Shown in pieces: positions 20,335 to 30,292 of a stretch of DNA of 43,535 nucleotides; position 1 is the stretch's first letter, and each line of letters starts with the position of its first letter. Source of the DNA: Aeromicrobium sp. (lineage in GTDB: Bacteria; Actinomycetota; Coriobacteriia; Anaerosomatales; Anaerosomataceae); the NCBI GenBank assembly GCA_015351705.1, contig JADIIM010000011.1, positions 1 to 43,535 of the forward strand, read 5' to 3'. Below the pieces are notes generated by a model, which was given only the letters and a program-made list of their open reading frames with translations, was not told where the DNA came from and made no database searches. A program made the translations under genes and the position numbers.

Positions 20335-21927
20335 GTGAGACGCATCGCCGCGATAGACATCGGCTCCAACTCCATCCGGGGCATCGTCGCCGAGGTCGCT
20401 CCCGACGGCACGTACCGCATCATCGACGACGAGCGGTTCCAGACGCGCCTTGCCGCGGGCCTCGCCGCCACCGGACGCATCGCGGCGGACCGCGCCGATG
20501 CGTCCGTGACCGCGCTCGAGCATCTGCTGCGCGTGGCCCGCGCCCGCGGGGCGGACACCGTTCGCGCGCTTGCGACCGCTGCCGTGCGGACCGCGGCCAA
20601 CGGCCCCGAGTTCCTTGCCAGCGTCCGTGATCGGCTCGGCCTTGCCATCGAGGTCATCGACGGCCCCACGGAGGCGCGGCTCGCGTTCCTCTCGGCCGAG
20701 GCGAACTTCGACCTTCCCGACCCTGTCGCCGTGCTCGACATCGGCGGCGGCTCCCTCGAGCTCGTCATCGCCCGGCACGGCGCCATCACCGACGTGCACT
20801 CGTTCCCGCTCGGCGCGGTTCGGCTGCTGGCCGACCTTCCCGCCGATGAGGACCCTCCCTCGGCCGACACGCTCGCCGCGCTGGCCGCCGCCGTCTCAGC
20901 GGAACTTTCCGCTGGCCTGGGTGAAGAGCCGCAGGGCGTACGTACCGTCATCGGCAGCGGCGGGACCGTCACGTCGCTCGTGGGCGTGGCGGTGGCAGCA
21001 CGCGGCGAGGACCCGTTCTCGCTCCAGGGCGCCGAGGTGTCCGCCGGGGACCTGGAGCGCACGTGGGAGCAGCTCGCCACCCTCCCCCGCAAGCGTCGCG
21101 CACGCACGCCGGGGCTTGCGGCCTACCGGGCCGACACGGTCGTCCTCGGGGGCCTTGTCGTACGTGAGGTCATGCGCCAGCTCGGCGCCGAGCGCCTGAT
21201 CGCCAATCAGAAGGGCCTGCGCGAAGGCATCCTGCTCGACACCATCGCCACCCTCGGCCGGGACGCCACGCCGCCGCCGCTTCGCGAGGTGGCCGAGCGT
21301 TTCGGCGAGCGTTGTCACTACGACGCGGAGCATGCGGCGCACGTGACGCGGCACGCACTCGCCCTGTTCGACGCGCTGCGCGAGTTCCGCCTGCTGCCGG
21401 CCGCGGCCGGTGCCCGCGAGCGAGAACTCCTCGAGGCCGCGGCGGTCACCCACGACGTGGGCTACCTGATCGGCCACGACAAGCACCATCGCCACTCCTG
21501 GAACCTCATCGCGCACGCCGACCTTCCCGGCCTGACCGCGCGCGAGACCACCGTGGTGGCCGCCGTCGCGCGGTATCACCGCGGCGCGCATCCCAAGCGG
21601 TCGCACGAGGCCTGGCGGCGGGTGAGCGACGAGGACCGGGCGCTGGTGCGCGTGCTCGCGGGCATCCTTCGTGTGGCGGACGGCCTCGACCGCTCCCAGG
21701 TGGGCCGGGTCCACGCGCTCTCACTCGCCGAGCACGACGGCGCACTGGTCGTCGTCGCCGAGGGACCGGGCGACCTGGACGTCGAGATCCGCGGCGCCGC
21801 CGCGAAAGCGGCACTGCTCGCCGAGGCGCTCGACCGCCCGGTGGAGATCACCGACAGATGTCCGCCGCGTACAGGTCGAGTGCCTTCAGGCGTGCGTGCA
21901 CGTGGTACCGGACGAACGCGCGCATGA
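20335..21927 (+). CDS. ppx: Ppx/GppA phosphatase with C-terminal HD domain
   Basis: A 530-residue exopolyphosphatase / guanosine pentaphosphate phosphatase family protein. The GTG at 20335 puts the ASKHA phosphate-1 motif (IAAIDIGSNSIRGIVAEV) right at the N-terminus and has GAGGAC upstream; further upstream codons look unrelated. Other ASKHA signatures are AVLDIGGGSLEL and VIGSGGTVTSL. From about residue 315 an HD domain follows: CHYDAEHAAHVTRHALALF, THDVGY (HD near 373), HRHSWNLI and a VARYHRG segment. It could hydrolyse polyphosphate or (p)ppGpp-related nucleotides; sequence alone does not choose. It is a lone plus-strand gene. Its last 80 bases overlap recO on the opposite strand, and its C-terminal ~20 residues are Arg/Gly/Pro rich. 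Confidence 0.9.
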   Translation: MRRIAAIDIGSNSIRGIVAEVAPDGTYRIIDDERFQTRLAAGLAATGRIAADRADASVTALEHLLRVARARGADTVRALATAAVRTAANGPEFLASVRDRLGLAIEVIDGPTEARLAFLSAEANFDLPDPVAVLDIGGGSLELVIARHGAITDVHSFPLGAVRLLADLPADEDPPSADTLAALAAAVSAELSAGLGEEPQGVRTVIGSGGTVTSLVGVAVAARGEDPFSLQGAEVSAGDLERTWEQLATLPRKRRARTPGLAAYRADTVVLGGLVVREVMRQLGAERLIANQKGLREGILLDTIATLGRDATPPPLREVAERFGERCHYDAEHAAHVTRHALALFDALREFRLLPAAAGARERELLEAAAVTHDVGYLIGHDKHHRHSWNLIAHADLPGLTARETTVVAAVARYHRGAHPKRSHEAWRRVSDEDRALVRVLAGILRVADGLDRSQVGRVHALSLAEHDGALVVVAEGPGDLDVEIRGAAAKAALLAEALDRPVEITDRCPPRTGRVPSGVRARGTGRTRA

Positions 21928-22603
21928 GCGCGAACGCGTCGACGAGGACCCTCCGGTCCACCTGCAGCATGGCGGCCTCGGCCATGGTGGCGCGCATCAG
22001 GGATGCGAGCGTGCCGCGCACCGCCGCCGAGGCGTGAGCGCACTCGCGCGCCGGCGCCTCACACCCCTCACACAGCGGTCCGCCGACCTCGAGCGAGTAC
22101 GTCGACACGGCCCCACCGACCGGAGCACCGCACGACGCGCACGCGTTGAACTGCGGACGATAGCCGTGCATCGCCATCGCCTTGACAAGGAACGCGACCA
22201 CGAGCACGAGCAGGGCGTCTTCCTCCGCGCCCTCCATCGCATCGAGGGTCGCCTCGGCGAGACCGAAGAGACGGTCGTCGATCTGGCACTCCACCGAGAT
22301 CTTGTCGAGCACGTCGGCCACCACCGAGGCGGCCTGCGCCCGGTCGTAATCGCTCCGGATGGCGCCGTGCCCGCTCACGATCTCGGCGTCGGTGATGACG
22401 TCGAGCGACCGGCCACGGCTGAGAAGCAGGTCGGCGACCACGAAAGGCTCCACCCGGGCGCCGAACCGCGATCCCGGCTTCCGCGCGCCCTTGGCCACCG
22501 CGCGCACCTGACACCCGTCGGCCGCGAGCAGCGTCACGATGAGGTCGGTCTCACCGAGCTTGGTCTTCTTCAGCGCGAGCGCACGCAGCCGGTACGACGC
22601 CAC
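21848..22603 (-). CDS. recO: DNA repair protein RecO
   Basis: A 251-residue recombination mediator that helps load RecA on SSB-coated DNA. The GTG at 22603 lies 4 bases after the deoC stop and gives the normal start (YRLRALALKKTKLGETDLIV). An N-terminal OB-fold region is followed by a helical part with a four-cysteine zinc site (CASCG and CEGCEAPAREC, about 155-185). The 3' end overlaps the convergent phosphatase gene by 80 bases. Its position after era and deoC matches the usual Gram-positive era-recO neighbourhood. Confidence 0.95.
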   Translation of the reverse strand: MASYRLRALALKKTKLGETDLIVTLLAADGCQVRAVAKGARKPGSRFGARVEPFVVADLLLSRGRSLDVITDAEIVSGHGAIRSDYDRAQAASVVADVLDKISVECQIDDRLFGLAEATLDAMEGAEEDALLVLVVAFLVKAMAMHGYRPQFNACASCGAPVGGAVSTYSLEVGGPLCEGCEAPARECAHASAAVRGTLASLMRATMAEAAMLQVDRRVLVDAFALMRAFVRYHVHARLKALDLYAADICR

Positions 22604-22607
22604 GGTC

Positions 22608-23285
22608 TTACCCGCGCGCGTCGAACGCCTCGAGGATCTCGATCCCTGAGGACGTGCCAAGCCGCGACGCGCCGGCCGCGAGCATCTCGAGCGCCGTGTC
22701 GAGGTCCCGGATGCCTCCGGCGGCCTTCACGCCCACGTCCGGCCCGACGGTGGCACGCATGATGCGCACGTCGTCGATCGACGCACCGCGGGGGCCGAAG
22801 CCGGTCGACGTCTTCACGTACTGCGCGCCCGCCTCCACGCACAGACCGCAGCCCCGCGCGATCTGGGCCTCGTCCAGGTAGCCGGTCTCGAGGATCACCT
22901 TCACGATCGCCTGATCACTGCGCGCGGCGACGGTCCGGACGACCGCGGCGACGTCATCGCGCACGAACTCGTCCTCGCCTTCGAGCAGCGCCGCGTAGTT
23001 GAGGACCATGTCGATCTCATGACAGCCGAGGTCCACCAGGTGCGCCGCCTCCTCGGCCTTCGACTCGGTGTTGCTGTAGCCGAGCGGGAATCCCACGACC
23101 GAGCAGACGAGCGTGCCGGTCCCCGCGCACCGCTGAGCGGCGAGCGGCACGAGGAACGGCGATACGCACAGCGAGGCGAAGCCCTGTCCGGCACCGGCCT
23201 CCATCCATGCGGCGGCCTCGGCGAATCCCACCGTGGGCTTGAGCAGCGTCTGGTCGATCGAGCGTGCGAGCGTGGCCCTGTCCAT
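22608..23285 (-). CDS. deoC: Deoxyribose-phosphate aldolase
   Basis: A 225-residue class I aldolase splitting 2-deoxyribose-5-phosphate into glyceraldehyde-3-phosphate and acetaldehyde. The ATG at 23285 follows GGGAGGG and comes 1 base after the era stop. Motifs: IDQTLLKPTVG, VCSVVGFPLGYSNTESKAEEA, EIDMVLNYAAL, KVILETGYL, the Schiff-base Lys in YVKTSTGFGPRGA (about Lys158) and VKAAGGIRDL. With cytidine deaminase two genes upstream it forms a small deoxynucleoside-salvage pair inside an otherwise housekeeping operon. Confidence 0.97.
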   Translation of the reverse strand: MDRATLARSIDQTLLKPTVGFAEAAAWMEAGAGQGFASLCVSPFLVPLAAQRCAGTGTLVCSVVGFPLGYSNTESKAEEAAHLVDLGCHEIDMVLNYAALLEGEDEFVRDDVAAVVRTVAARSDQAIVKVILETGYLDEAQIARGCGLCVEAGAQYVKTSTGFGPRGASIDDVRIMRATVGPDVGVKAAGGIRDLDTALEMLAAGASRLGTSSGIEILEAFDARG

Positions 23286-23286
23286 C

Positions 23287-24201
23287 TCAGAGTCCCTCCC
23301 CGTACCCGAAGCGCTTGATCTGCGCACCGTCCCGGCGCCAGTCCTTCCGCACCTTAACGCGAAGGTCGAGGTAGACCTTGCCGCCGAGAAGCCGTTCGAT
23401 GTCGGTCCGGGCCTCGGTCCCGATACGGCGGATCATCTCTCCGCCCTTACCGATGATGATGCCCTTCTGGGAGTCGCGCTCCACATAGATCGTCGCGCGC
23501 ACGGTGTTCAGGTCGCGGGCCTCGTCGTACTCGAGCTCGTCGAGCGCGACGCCCACCGCGTGAGGCACCTCGTCGCGCGTCAGGCGCAGTACCTTCTCAC
23601 GCACCAGTTCCGCCAGCATCACCTCGAGCGGCTGGTCCGTGGTCATGTCGCGCGGGAAGAACCGCGGCCCCATCGGCAGAAGCGGCACGACGGTGTCCAC
23701 GAAGCCGTCCAGATTGAAGCCGGTGGCTGCCGAGAGGACCACCTCGGCGACCGGCGTCACAAGCTCCCGGGCGGCTGCGAGCTGCCGCGCGACCATCTGC
23801 TCGTCGGCGGCATCGGCCTTGGTGAGCACGAGCACCACCGGTCGGCGCGTGCGCGCGACGCGCTCGGCCACCCAGGCGTCGCCCGAGCCCACTTGCGCAC
23901 TCGCATCGATGCACAGCGCCACGACGTCCACGTCTGAGATGGCCAGCACGCTCGAGCGGTTGACCTCCTCGCCGAGTGCGTCAACCGGCTTGTGCAGGCC
24001 GGGCGTGTCCACGAGCACAACCTGCGCATCGTCACGGTCCAGCACCGCGCGAAGACGGTGCCGCGTGGTCTGCGGAGTGTCCGAGGTGATGGCGACCTTC
24101 ACGCCGACGAGCGCGTTGACGAGCGTGCTCTTGCCGGCGTTGGGCCGGCCCACGAGGGCGACGAAGCCGCTCGGCACCGATTCGAGCGCGTCGGTGATCA
24201 C
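23287..24201 (-). CDS. era: GTPase Era
   Basis: A 304-residue ribosome-assembly GTPase that binds the 3' end of 16S rRNA. GTG at 24201 overlaps the cdd stop (GTGA). GTPase motifs are G1 GRPNAGKS (18-25), G2-region TPQTTRHR, G3 DTPG and G4 TKAD (Thr replaces the common Asn, as in some other Era proteins). A C-terminal KH domain carries GIIIGKGGEMIRRIG. Length is normal. Together with ybeY, also a 16S rRNA maturation factor, it suggests coordinated small-subunit biogenesis from one operon. Confidence 0.98.
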   Translation of the reverse strand: MITDALESVPSGFVALVGRPNAGKSTLVNALVGVKVAITSDTPQTTRHRLRAVLDRDDAQVVLVDTPGLHKPVDALGEEVNRSSVLAISDVDVVALCIDASAQVGSGDAWVAERVARTRRPVVLVLTKADAADEQMVARQLAAARELVTPVAEVVLSAATGFNLDGFVDTVVPLLPMGPRFFPRDMTTDQPLEVMLAELVREKVLRLTRDEVPHAVGVALDELEYDEARDLNTVRATIYVERDSQKGIIIGKGGEMIRRIGTEARTDIERLLGGKVYLDLRVKVRKDWRRDGAQIKRFGYGEGL

Positions 24202-24629
24202 GCGTCGTCGTTCCCGTCGTCCTGGTCCAGGTAGCCACGCACGAACGCCTCGGGCAAGAGTTCGTCGAGGCGCATGACCATCACCTCATCGGTGCGGCCG
24301 CCCATGATGACGCGCACCGCGGGGTTGAACTCGGCGAGGAACTGCCGACAGGCACCGCACGGCACGCAGGGCGACTCGGAGTCACCGACCACCGCCACGG
24401 CATCGAAGTCCGTGTGACCGGCGGTCACCGCAGCCATCGCGGCAGAGCGCTCGGCACAGATGCCCGAGCCGTACGCCGCGTTCTCGACGTTCACGCCTTG
24501 AAAGATCTCTCCGCCTGCGAAGACGGCGGCGCCCACCCGGAAGCCGGAGTACGGCGCGTAGGCCCGGGGGTGCACCTCGCGTGCGAACGCCAGCAGCGCC
24601 AGGTCGGCCTCAGTGATGCTCTTCGGCAT
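24198..24629 (-). CDS. cdd: Cytidine deaminase
   Basis: A 143-residue homotetrameric-type enzyme converting cytidine and deoxycytidine to uridine forms. The ATG at 24629 has the ideal site AGGAGGT 5-6 bases upstream and lies 20 bases inside the end of the CNNM/CBS gene. Active-site motifs: YAPYSGFRVGAAV, NVENAAYG, the CAERSA box with catalytic Glu and first Cys ligand, and PCGACRQFL with two further Cys ligands. The C-terminal acidic tail (DQDDGNDD) is short. It couples to era by a GTGA overlap. Confidence 0.97.
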   Translation of the reverse strand: MPKSITEADLALLAFAREVHPRAYAPYSGFRVGAAVFAGGEIFQGVNVENAAYGSGICAERSAAMAAVTAGHTDFDAVAVVGDSESPCVPCGACRQFLAEFNPAVRVIMGGRTDEVMVMRLDELLPEAFVRGYLDQDDGNDDA

Positions 24630-25908
24630 CGTCGACCTCCTCGTCGTCGTCGGTGCGCGACTCAACCAGCAGCCGACGCACACGGGTGCCCTCCACATCA
24701 CGCGCGATGATCCGCACGCCCTCCACCTCGATCGACTCGCCGGGCTCCGGGATGTGTCCGGCGAGCTCGACGAACAGCCCGCCGATGGAGTCCGCCTCGA
24801 GCTCGATAGCGGTCCCGAGCAGGTCGTTCAGGTCGTCGATCGGCATGCGCGCATCGAGCAGCAACCTCCCGCCGCCGAGGTCGGTGACCATCGGCTCGGC
24901 GCGGTCGTACTCGTCGAAGATCTCGCCCACGATCTCCTCGAGCAGGTCTTCGATCGTCACGAGGCCCGCCGTGCCGCCGTACTCGTCCGCGACCAGCGCC
25001 ATGTGCACCTTGCGCTGACGCATCTCGACGAGCAGCTCATCGACCGGCTTGGTCTCCGGCACGAAGTACGCCTCACGCGCGAGCGGCCCGATCGACGTCG
25101 GGCACTCGTCGGACCCGACGCAGACGAGCAGGTCCTTGGCGTAGAGCACGCCCCTGATGTCGTCGAGCGTCTCGTGATAGACCGGAAGCCGCGAACAGCC
25201 CGAGGCACGGGCGACCGAGACCGCCTCGGTCACGTCCGCGTCATCCTCCAGACAGATCATGTCGGTCCGCGGCACCATGACCTCGCGGACGATCTTCGTC
25301 GCGAAATCCACGACGGCCTCGATGAACGCCTCCTCGGCCTCCTCGCGGCCTGTCGGTTCGTCCGTGGCCGTCTCCGGGCGCAGCTCGTCACCGGTGAGCC
25401 ACGCATCGGTCACCGGCTCCTCGGCGACGAGCGAGGTGATCCGCACCCACGCCGAGGAGAGCGCGCGAGCAACGGGCGCCCCCACCGCGACCAGCCGGAC
25501 GGCCACCGGAGCGGCCGCAAGCCCCACGCGCTCCGGGTTGTGGACGGCAAGCGTCCGCGGGAGCGCCTCGCCCACCGAGAAGGTGAAAACGAACGTGCCA
25601 AGCCCGGCCAGTGGCAGCGCCCACCACGCGGTGCCGTCGCCGTTCAGACGCACGGCCACCCAGCCCAGCACAAGCGCCACGGCCACGTACGCGAAGGCCC
25701 GCCATACCGCCGAGGCAGCGGCAAGGCGGCTCGGCCGCTCGGCAAGCACATCCAGAGAGATCGCCCCCGTGCGCTCGGCCTCGATCAGTCGCCGGGTACG
25801 GGACCGCGAGAGCAACCGCACCGAACCCTCGGCTGCGGAAAGCACCGCCACCAGGGCGGTCAGGAACATGAGCGTGGCGCCAGCCACGAGCAGGGTGACA
25901 GCGGTCAT
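24610..25908 (-). CDS. CNNM/CBS transporter-associated protein (HlyC/CorC family)
   Basis: A 432-residue membrane protein. The ATG at 25908 begins a hydrophobic CNNM (DUF21) domain with several membrane segments (about 1-190), including the conserved FSVGEALPRTLAVHNPERV. Two CBS motifs follow (about 225-345; VPRTDMICLEDD and KPVDELLVEMRQRK...VADEYGG...GLVTIEDLLEEIVGEI) and then a CorC_HlyC C-terminal domain. Family members are linked to Mg2+ (or Co2+) export or homeostasis; older annotation as hemolysin is misleading. The ribosome-binding site is distant, so the exact start is moderately sure. The gene reads 20 bases into cdd and lies 29 bases after the DgkA-PAP2 gene. Confidence 0.9.
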   Translation of the reverse strand: MTAVTLLVAGATLMFLTALVAVLSAAEGSVRLLSRSRTRRLIEAERTGAISLDVLAERPSRLAAASAVWRAFAYVAVALVLGWVAVRLNGDGTAWWALPLAGLGTFVFTFSVGEALPRTLAVHNPERVGLAAAPVAVRLVAVGAPVARALSSAWVRITSLVAEEPVTDAWLTGDELRPETATDEPTGREEAEEAFIEAVVDFATKIVREVMVPRTDMICLEDDADVTEAVSVARASGCSRLPVYHETLDDIRGVLYAKDLLVCVGSDECPTSIGPLAREAYFVPETKPVDELLVEMRQRKVHMALVADEYGGTAGLVTIEDLLEEIVGEIFDEYDRAEPMVTDLGGGRLLLDARMPIDDLNDLLGTAIELEADSIGGLFVELAGHIPEPGESIEVEGVRIIARDVEGTRVRRLLVESRTDDDEEVDDAEEHH

Positions 25909-25937
25909 TGTGCGGTCGTGATGCCTCCCTTGAACAC

Positions 25938-26639
25938 CTAGGACCAGGATACCTGAAACACCGCGGTGGCCACGAGGAAGCCCAGCAGGGCGCCGACAAG
26001 GACCTGCGGCCACGTGTGCGCCCCGTTCTCGACCCGGCTCTGCCCCACGAGGAACGCCAGGAACACGCCGAGTGCCGCCGCGCCGGCGCTGCCGGTGATG
26101 TACGCCAAGGCGGTCGCCGCTGCCGCCGCGGTGGCCGTGTGTCCCGATGGCCACCCGCCCCGCATGTATGTGCCGGACCGGGTGATCGCCTTACCCACGA
26201 GAACGGCGATCGAGGTGAGCAGCAGCGCCACGATGGTGATGTGCGCAGGCGTCTGGCGCACGCGTGTGAGCAGCAGGTCGGTGACGTCGCCGATCCGCGC
26301 GAAGAACACGACGTAGCCGACGATCACCGCGTTGATGGCTGCCACGAACACCGCGCCAGCGGCCACGTCCTTCGCGATCTTGGCGACCGGGTCGTAGCTC
26401 TGGGTCGCCACATCGACGGCCGCCTCGAGCGCGGTGTTCACGAGCTCGGTCACGAAGACGAAGGTGATCGCGAAGATGACGGCGATGAACTCCAGTCGCC
26501 CGATGCGGAAGAAGAGCGAGGCCCCGAGCACGAGTGCCGCCGCTGCGGCGTGCAGGCGCATGTTGCGCTGGGTCCGCAGTGCGTGGACCACACCTTCGAT
26601 GGCGTAGTTGAAGCTCCAGAGAAGCGAACGGCTTCGCAC
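25938..26639 (-). CDS. Fusion of DgkA-type lipid kinase and PAP2-type phosphatase
   Basis: A 233-residue integral membrane protein with GTG start and GGAG 4-5 bases upstream. Residues about 1-120 are a DgkA domain (diacylglycerol/undecaprenol kinase): GVVHALRTQRNMRLH and the signature ELVNTALEAAVDVATQSYDPVAKIAKD (landmarks), with three membrane helices. Residues about 130-233 form a PAP2 domain: GGWPSGHTATAAA (motif 2) and VGQSRVENGAHTWPQVLVGA (motif 3, His present). The usual first motif KX6RP is not clear, so phosphatase activity is less certain. Such a protein could phosphorylate undecaprenol and dephosphorylate a polyprenyl or lipid phosphate in the same place, linking to wall-lipid recycling. 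It lies between ybeY and the CNNM gene. Confidence 0.9.
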   Translation of the reverse strand: MRSRSLLWSFNYAIEGVVHALRTQRNMRLHAAAAALVLGASLFFRIGRLEFIAVIFAITFVFVTELVNTALEAAVDVATQSYDPVAKIAKDVAAGAVFVAAINAVIVGYVVFFARIGDVTDLLLTRVRQTPAHITIVALLLTSIAVLVGKAITRSGTYMRGGWPSGHTATAAAAATALAYITGSAGAAALGVFLAFLVGQSRVENGAHTWPQVLVGALLGFLVATAVFQVSWS

Positions 26640-26647
26640 GTGGCTCC

Positions 26648-27091
26648 TTACCCGCCCGCGTACGCGTCGATGATGGTCTCCTCGCGCGCGGCCATCGCCC
26701 CCGCGTCATCGTGGGCCTCGTGGTCGTAGCCCAGCAGATGCAGGATCCCGTGCACCAGCAGCACGTCCAGCTCGTGTTCGACGCTATGGCCGAGGTCGGC
26801 GGCCTGCCGCTCGGCGACCGCAGGCGCGATCACCACATCGCCGAGCGTGACCGGCTCGTCGCCGGGCGTGGGACACGGGTCGTCGCAGCCGAAGGACAGC
26901 ACGTCGGTGGGGCCGGAGACGCCGCGATACTGTTCGTTCAGCCGCGCCATCTCCTCGTCATCCACCAGCGCGATGGACAACTCCGTGTCCTCGGCCACGC
27001 CCTCGATCGACAGCACGAAGCGCGCGAGCCGCTCGAACGCTGCGATATCCAGGGGCTCAGGCTCTCTGTGGCTCACGACGCGAATCTGCAC
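26648..27091 (-). CDS. ybeY: Endoribonuclease YbeY
   Basis: A 147-residue metal-dependent RNase involved in 16S rRNA 3'-end maturation and ribosome quality control. GTG at 27091 has AAGGTC about 6 bases upstream and lies 35 bases inside the preceding PgpH-like gene. The zinc signature HGILHLLGYDHE is complete, and the upstream substrate strand LNEQYRGVSGPTDVLSFG is typical. It sits in the conserved phoH - HD protein - ybeY - dgkA order. Eight bases separate it from the DgkA-PAP2 start. Confidence 0.97.
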   Translation of the reverse strand: MQIRVVSHREPEPLDIAAFERLARFVLSIEGVAEDTELSIALVDDEEMARLNEQYRGVSGPTDVLSFGCDDPCPTPGDEPVTLGDVVIAPAVAERQAADLGHSVEHELDVLLVHGILHLLGYDHEAHDDAGAMAAREETIIDAYAGG

Positions 27092-29172
27092 GGGCGACCT
27101 TCCCCTCCTCGGGCTCCGGGTACTCCACACGCGGGTGGTAGATGCTCGACAGCATGCGCGTGTAGACCATGACGATCGTCTCGATGTCGGCGAGCGTGAG
27201 GTCCGTCTCGTCGAGCTGGTGGTCGTCGATCTTCGTCTTCACGATCTTGCGGATCATCGCCTCGATCTTCGGCGGCGTCGGCTTCTGGAGCGTGCGCACG
27301 GCCGCCTCGGCAGCGTCTGCGATCATCACGAGCGCCGCCTCACGCGTGGACGGGCGCCGCCCGTCGTAGCGGAAGTCCGCCTCCAGAAGCGGCCCGCCCT
27401 TCTTCGACGCCTTGTCGAAGAAGTAGCCCACGACCGAGGTTCCGTGATGCGAACGCACGATGTCGACCACCTCGGGAGGCAGCCGGTACTCGTTGGCCAG
27501 CTCGACACCCTCGCGGACGTGCGCGGTGATGATGCGTGCCGAGAGCGACGGAGAGGTGGTGTCGTGCGGGTTCTCGCCGCCCGCCTGGTTCTCCACGAAG
27601 AACGCGGGGCGACGGATCTTGCCCACGTCGTGGAAGTACGCACCCGCGCGTGCGAGCAGCGGATTGGCGCCGATGGACTCCGCGGCCGTCTCGGCCAGAT
27701 TGGCGGCCATCACCGAGTGCGAGTACGTACCCGGCGCCTCGGTCATGAGTCGGCGCAGCAGCGGATGGCTCGGGCTGCCCAGCTCAAGCAGGGTGATGTC
27801 GGTCGTCACGCCGAACGCGAACTCGAAGAACGGGAGCAGTCCCAGCATCAGGATCGAGGTGATGAGGCCGCCTGCCAGGCCGTAGATGCCGGCGACCGCC
27901 GACTGACCGAGCATGTTGCCGGATGCGAGCGACGAGCCGAACGACGCGATCGCCAGGATGAGCATGAGGAAGCCGCCCGCGTAGAACAGGTGCGAGCGCT
28001 GGGTGAGACCCTTGAGGATCACGATCGCGGTGAGACTCGAAAGGAGCGTGGCGACGACCTGCACGCCACCGGAGAAGCCGAGGAGCAGACCGGCTACGGT
28101 CGTGAGGACGGTGAGGACGAGTGCCGAGCGGGCGCCGACGAGCAGGGTGGCGAGCACAGCCGCGAGCGGCACCGGCATCAGGTACGGCGACACCTCGGGC
28201 GCAAGCAGCGTCATCGTCCGCGTCGCGTACACCATGCCGATGAGCAGCGACGACAGCAGCAGCAGGTCGCGAAGCCGCAGCCACACCGGCACGACGTACG
28301 CCGCGAGATACCACCCGGCGGCAACGATCAACAGCGCCATCATCGCGATACCGGCGATGATCGACATCGCGCCGATGCCCTGTTCGAGTCCGCCAAGGCG
28401 CCGCACCAGATCGATCGTGCGTGCGGTCACGATATCGCCGCGCTCGATGATCGTCTCGCCTTCCTGGACGACCACGACCACCGGCGAGACCCGGTCGATG
28501 GCCTCCTGCCGTGCCCGCTCGGTGGCCGGTTCGTCCACCGAGAGCGTCGGCTGCAGGAACGCGTTACCCACTGAGATGACCGCGTAGCGCTCCGGGATGG
28601 TGAGCGCCATCAGCTCGGCGCTCCGGGCGAGCTGATCGCGGGTGTTCGCGAGGTCGCCTTCGAGGATGCGTGTCGACATCAGGCCCGTCACCAGGGTCTC
28701 GACGCTGCGCGCGACCCTGTCGACCGAGGCGTCTGACAGCGCCACGACGGCCTGGATCGTCTCGGTCTCCGTGCGGGACCGGTATCGATCGGTCAGGAAC
28801 GTGGCCTGGCCGGTGGTGTCCTCGCTGTACGACGCCCGCGAGGAGGACACCGACGAAAAGAACTCGACGATCTCGCTCCTCGTGGCCGCCTGGGCCTGGC
28901 GGTCGAAGACCATGACCGGCGCCACCGCGTCCGCCGCCGTCTGTCTGAGTGCGTCGGTGGCCTCCTGGTCGACGTACTGGATGGCACGCGGGGCCCGGAA
29001 CGTGCGCGGCGCCGGCTCGCCTTCCTCATAGCCGAGGGGGACGACCCGCACGGCGAGCGGCACCGACACGAGAAGGATGACCACAGCACCCAGGAAGACA
29101 CGCTTCCCAAGATCGGTGGAAAGCGGCCCCGACTTCGGCCACACACGACCGATGGTGGTGATGAGGAACCGG

Positions 29173-29180
<8 letters not shown>
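27057..29180 (-). CDS. PgpH-like 7TM-HD cyclic-di-AMP phosphodiesterase
   Basis: A 707-residue membrane protein. An N-terminal membrane segment (about 28-46) is followed by an extracellular 7TMR-HDED domain (about 60-280), a seven-helix membrane block (about 285-475) and a cytoplasmic HD domain with TEAPGTYSHSVMAANLAE, AGAYFHDVGKI (HD near 517-518), IRSHHGTS-type RSHHG and EAALVMIADAAEAAVR. This matches PgpH/YqfF, which hydrolyses c-di-AMP and so affects potassium balance and wall homeostasis. The start overlaps phoH by 8 bases; the end overlaps ybeY by 35. Assignment to c-di-AMP rests on family knowledge. Confidence 0.95.
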
Positions 29181-30156
<976 letters not shown>

Positions 30157-30229
30157 GTCGGTCGTACCTTCGCTTCCCGTCTCACACAGGCCGGCGGGCC
30201 TGATATCTACCGTCATCACGAACGTGCGC

Positions 30230-30251
30230 CTAGCACGTGGATTCTAGCACG
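30230..30251. repeat. Direct repeat upstream of phoH
   Basis: The octamer CTAGCACG occurs at 30230-30237 and 30244-30251, spaced 14 bases start to start. On the minus strand a TAGAAT -10-like hexamer (30241-30246) lies across it, in the 136-base gap between mtaB and phoH. It may be a regulator site or chance. A 6-bp hairpin (GGCAGC/GCTGCC, 30256-30283) lies just beyond. Confidence 0.35.
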
Positions 30252-30292
30252 CGGGGGCAGCGCGAACGCGCCCGCGGGCTGCCGGAAGGGCC

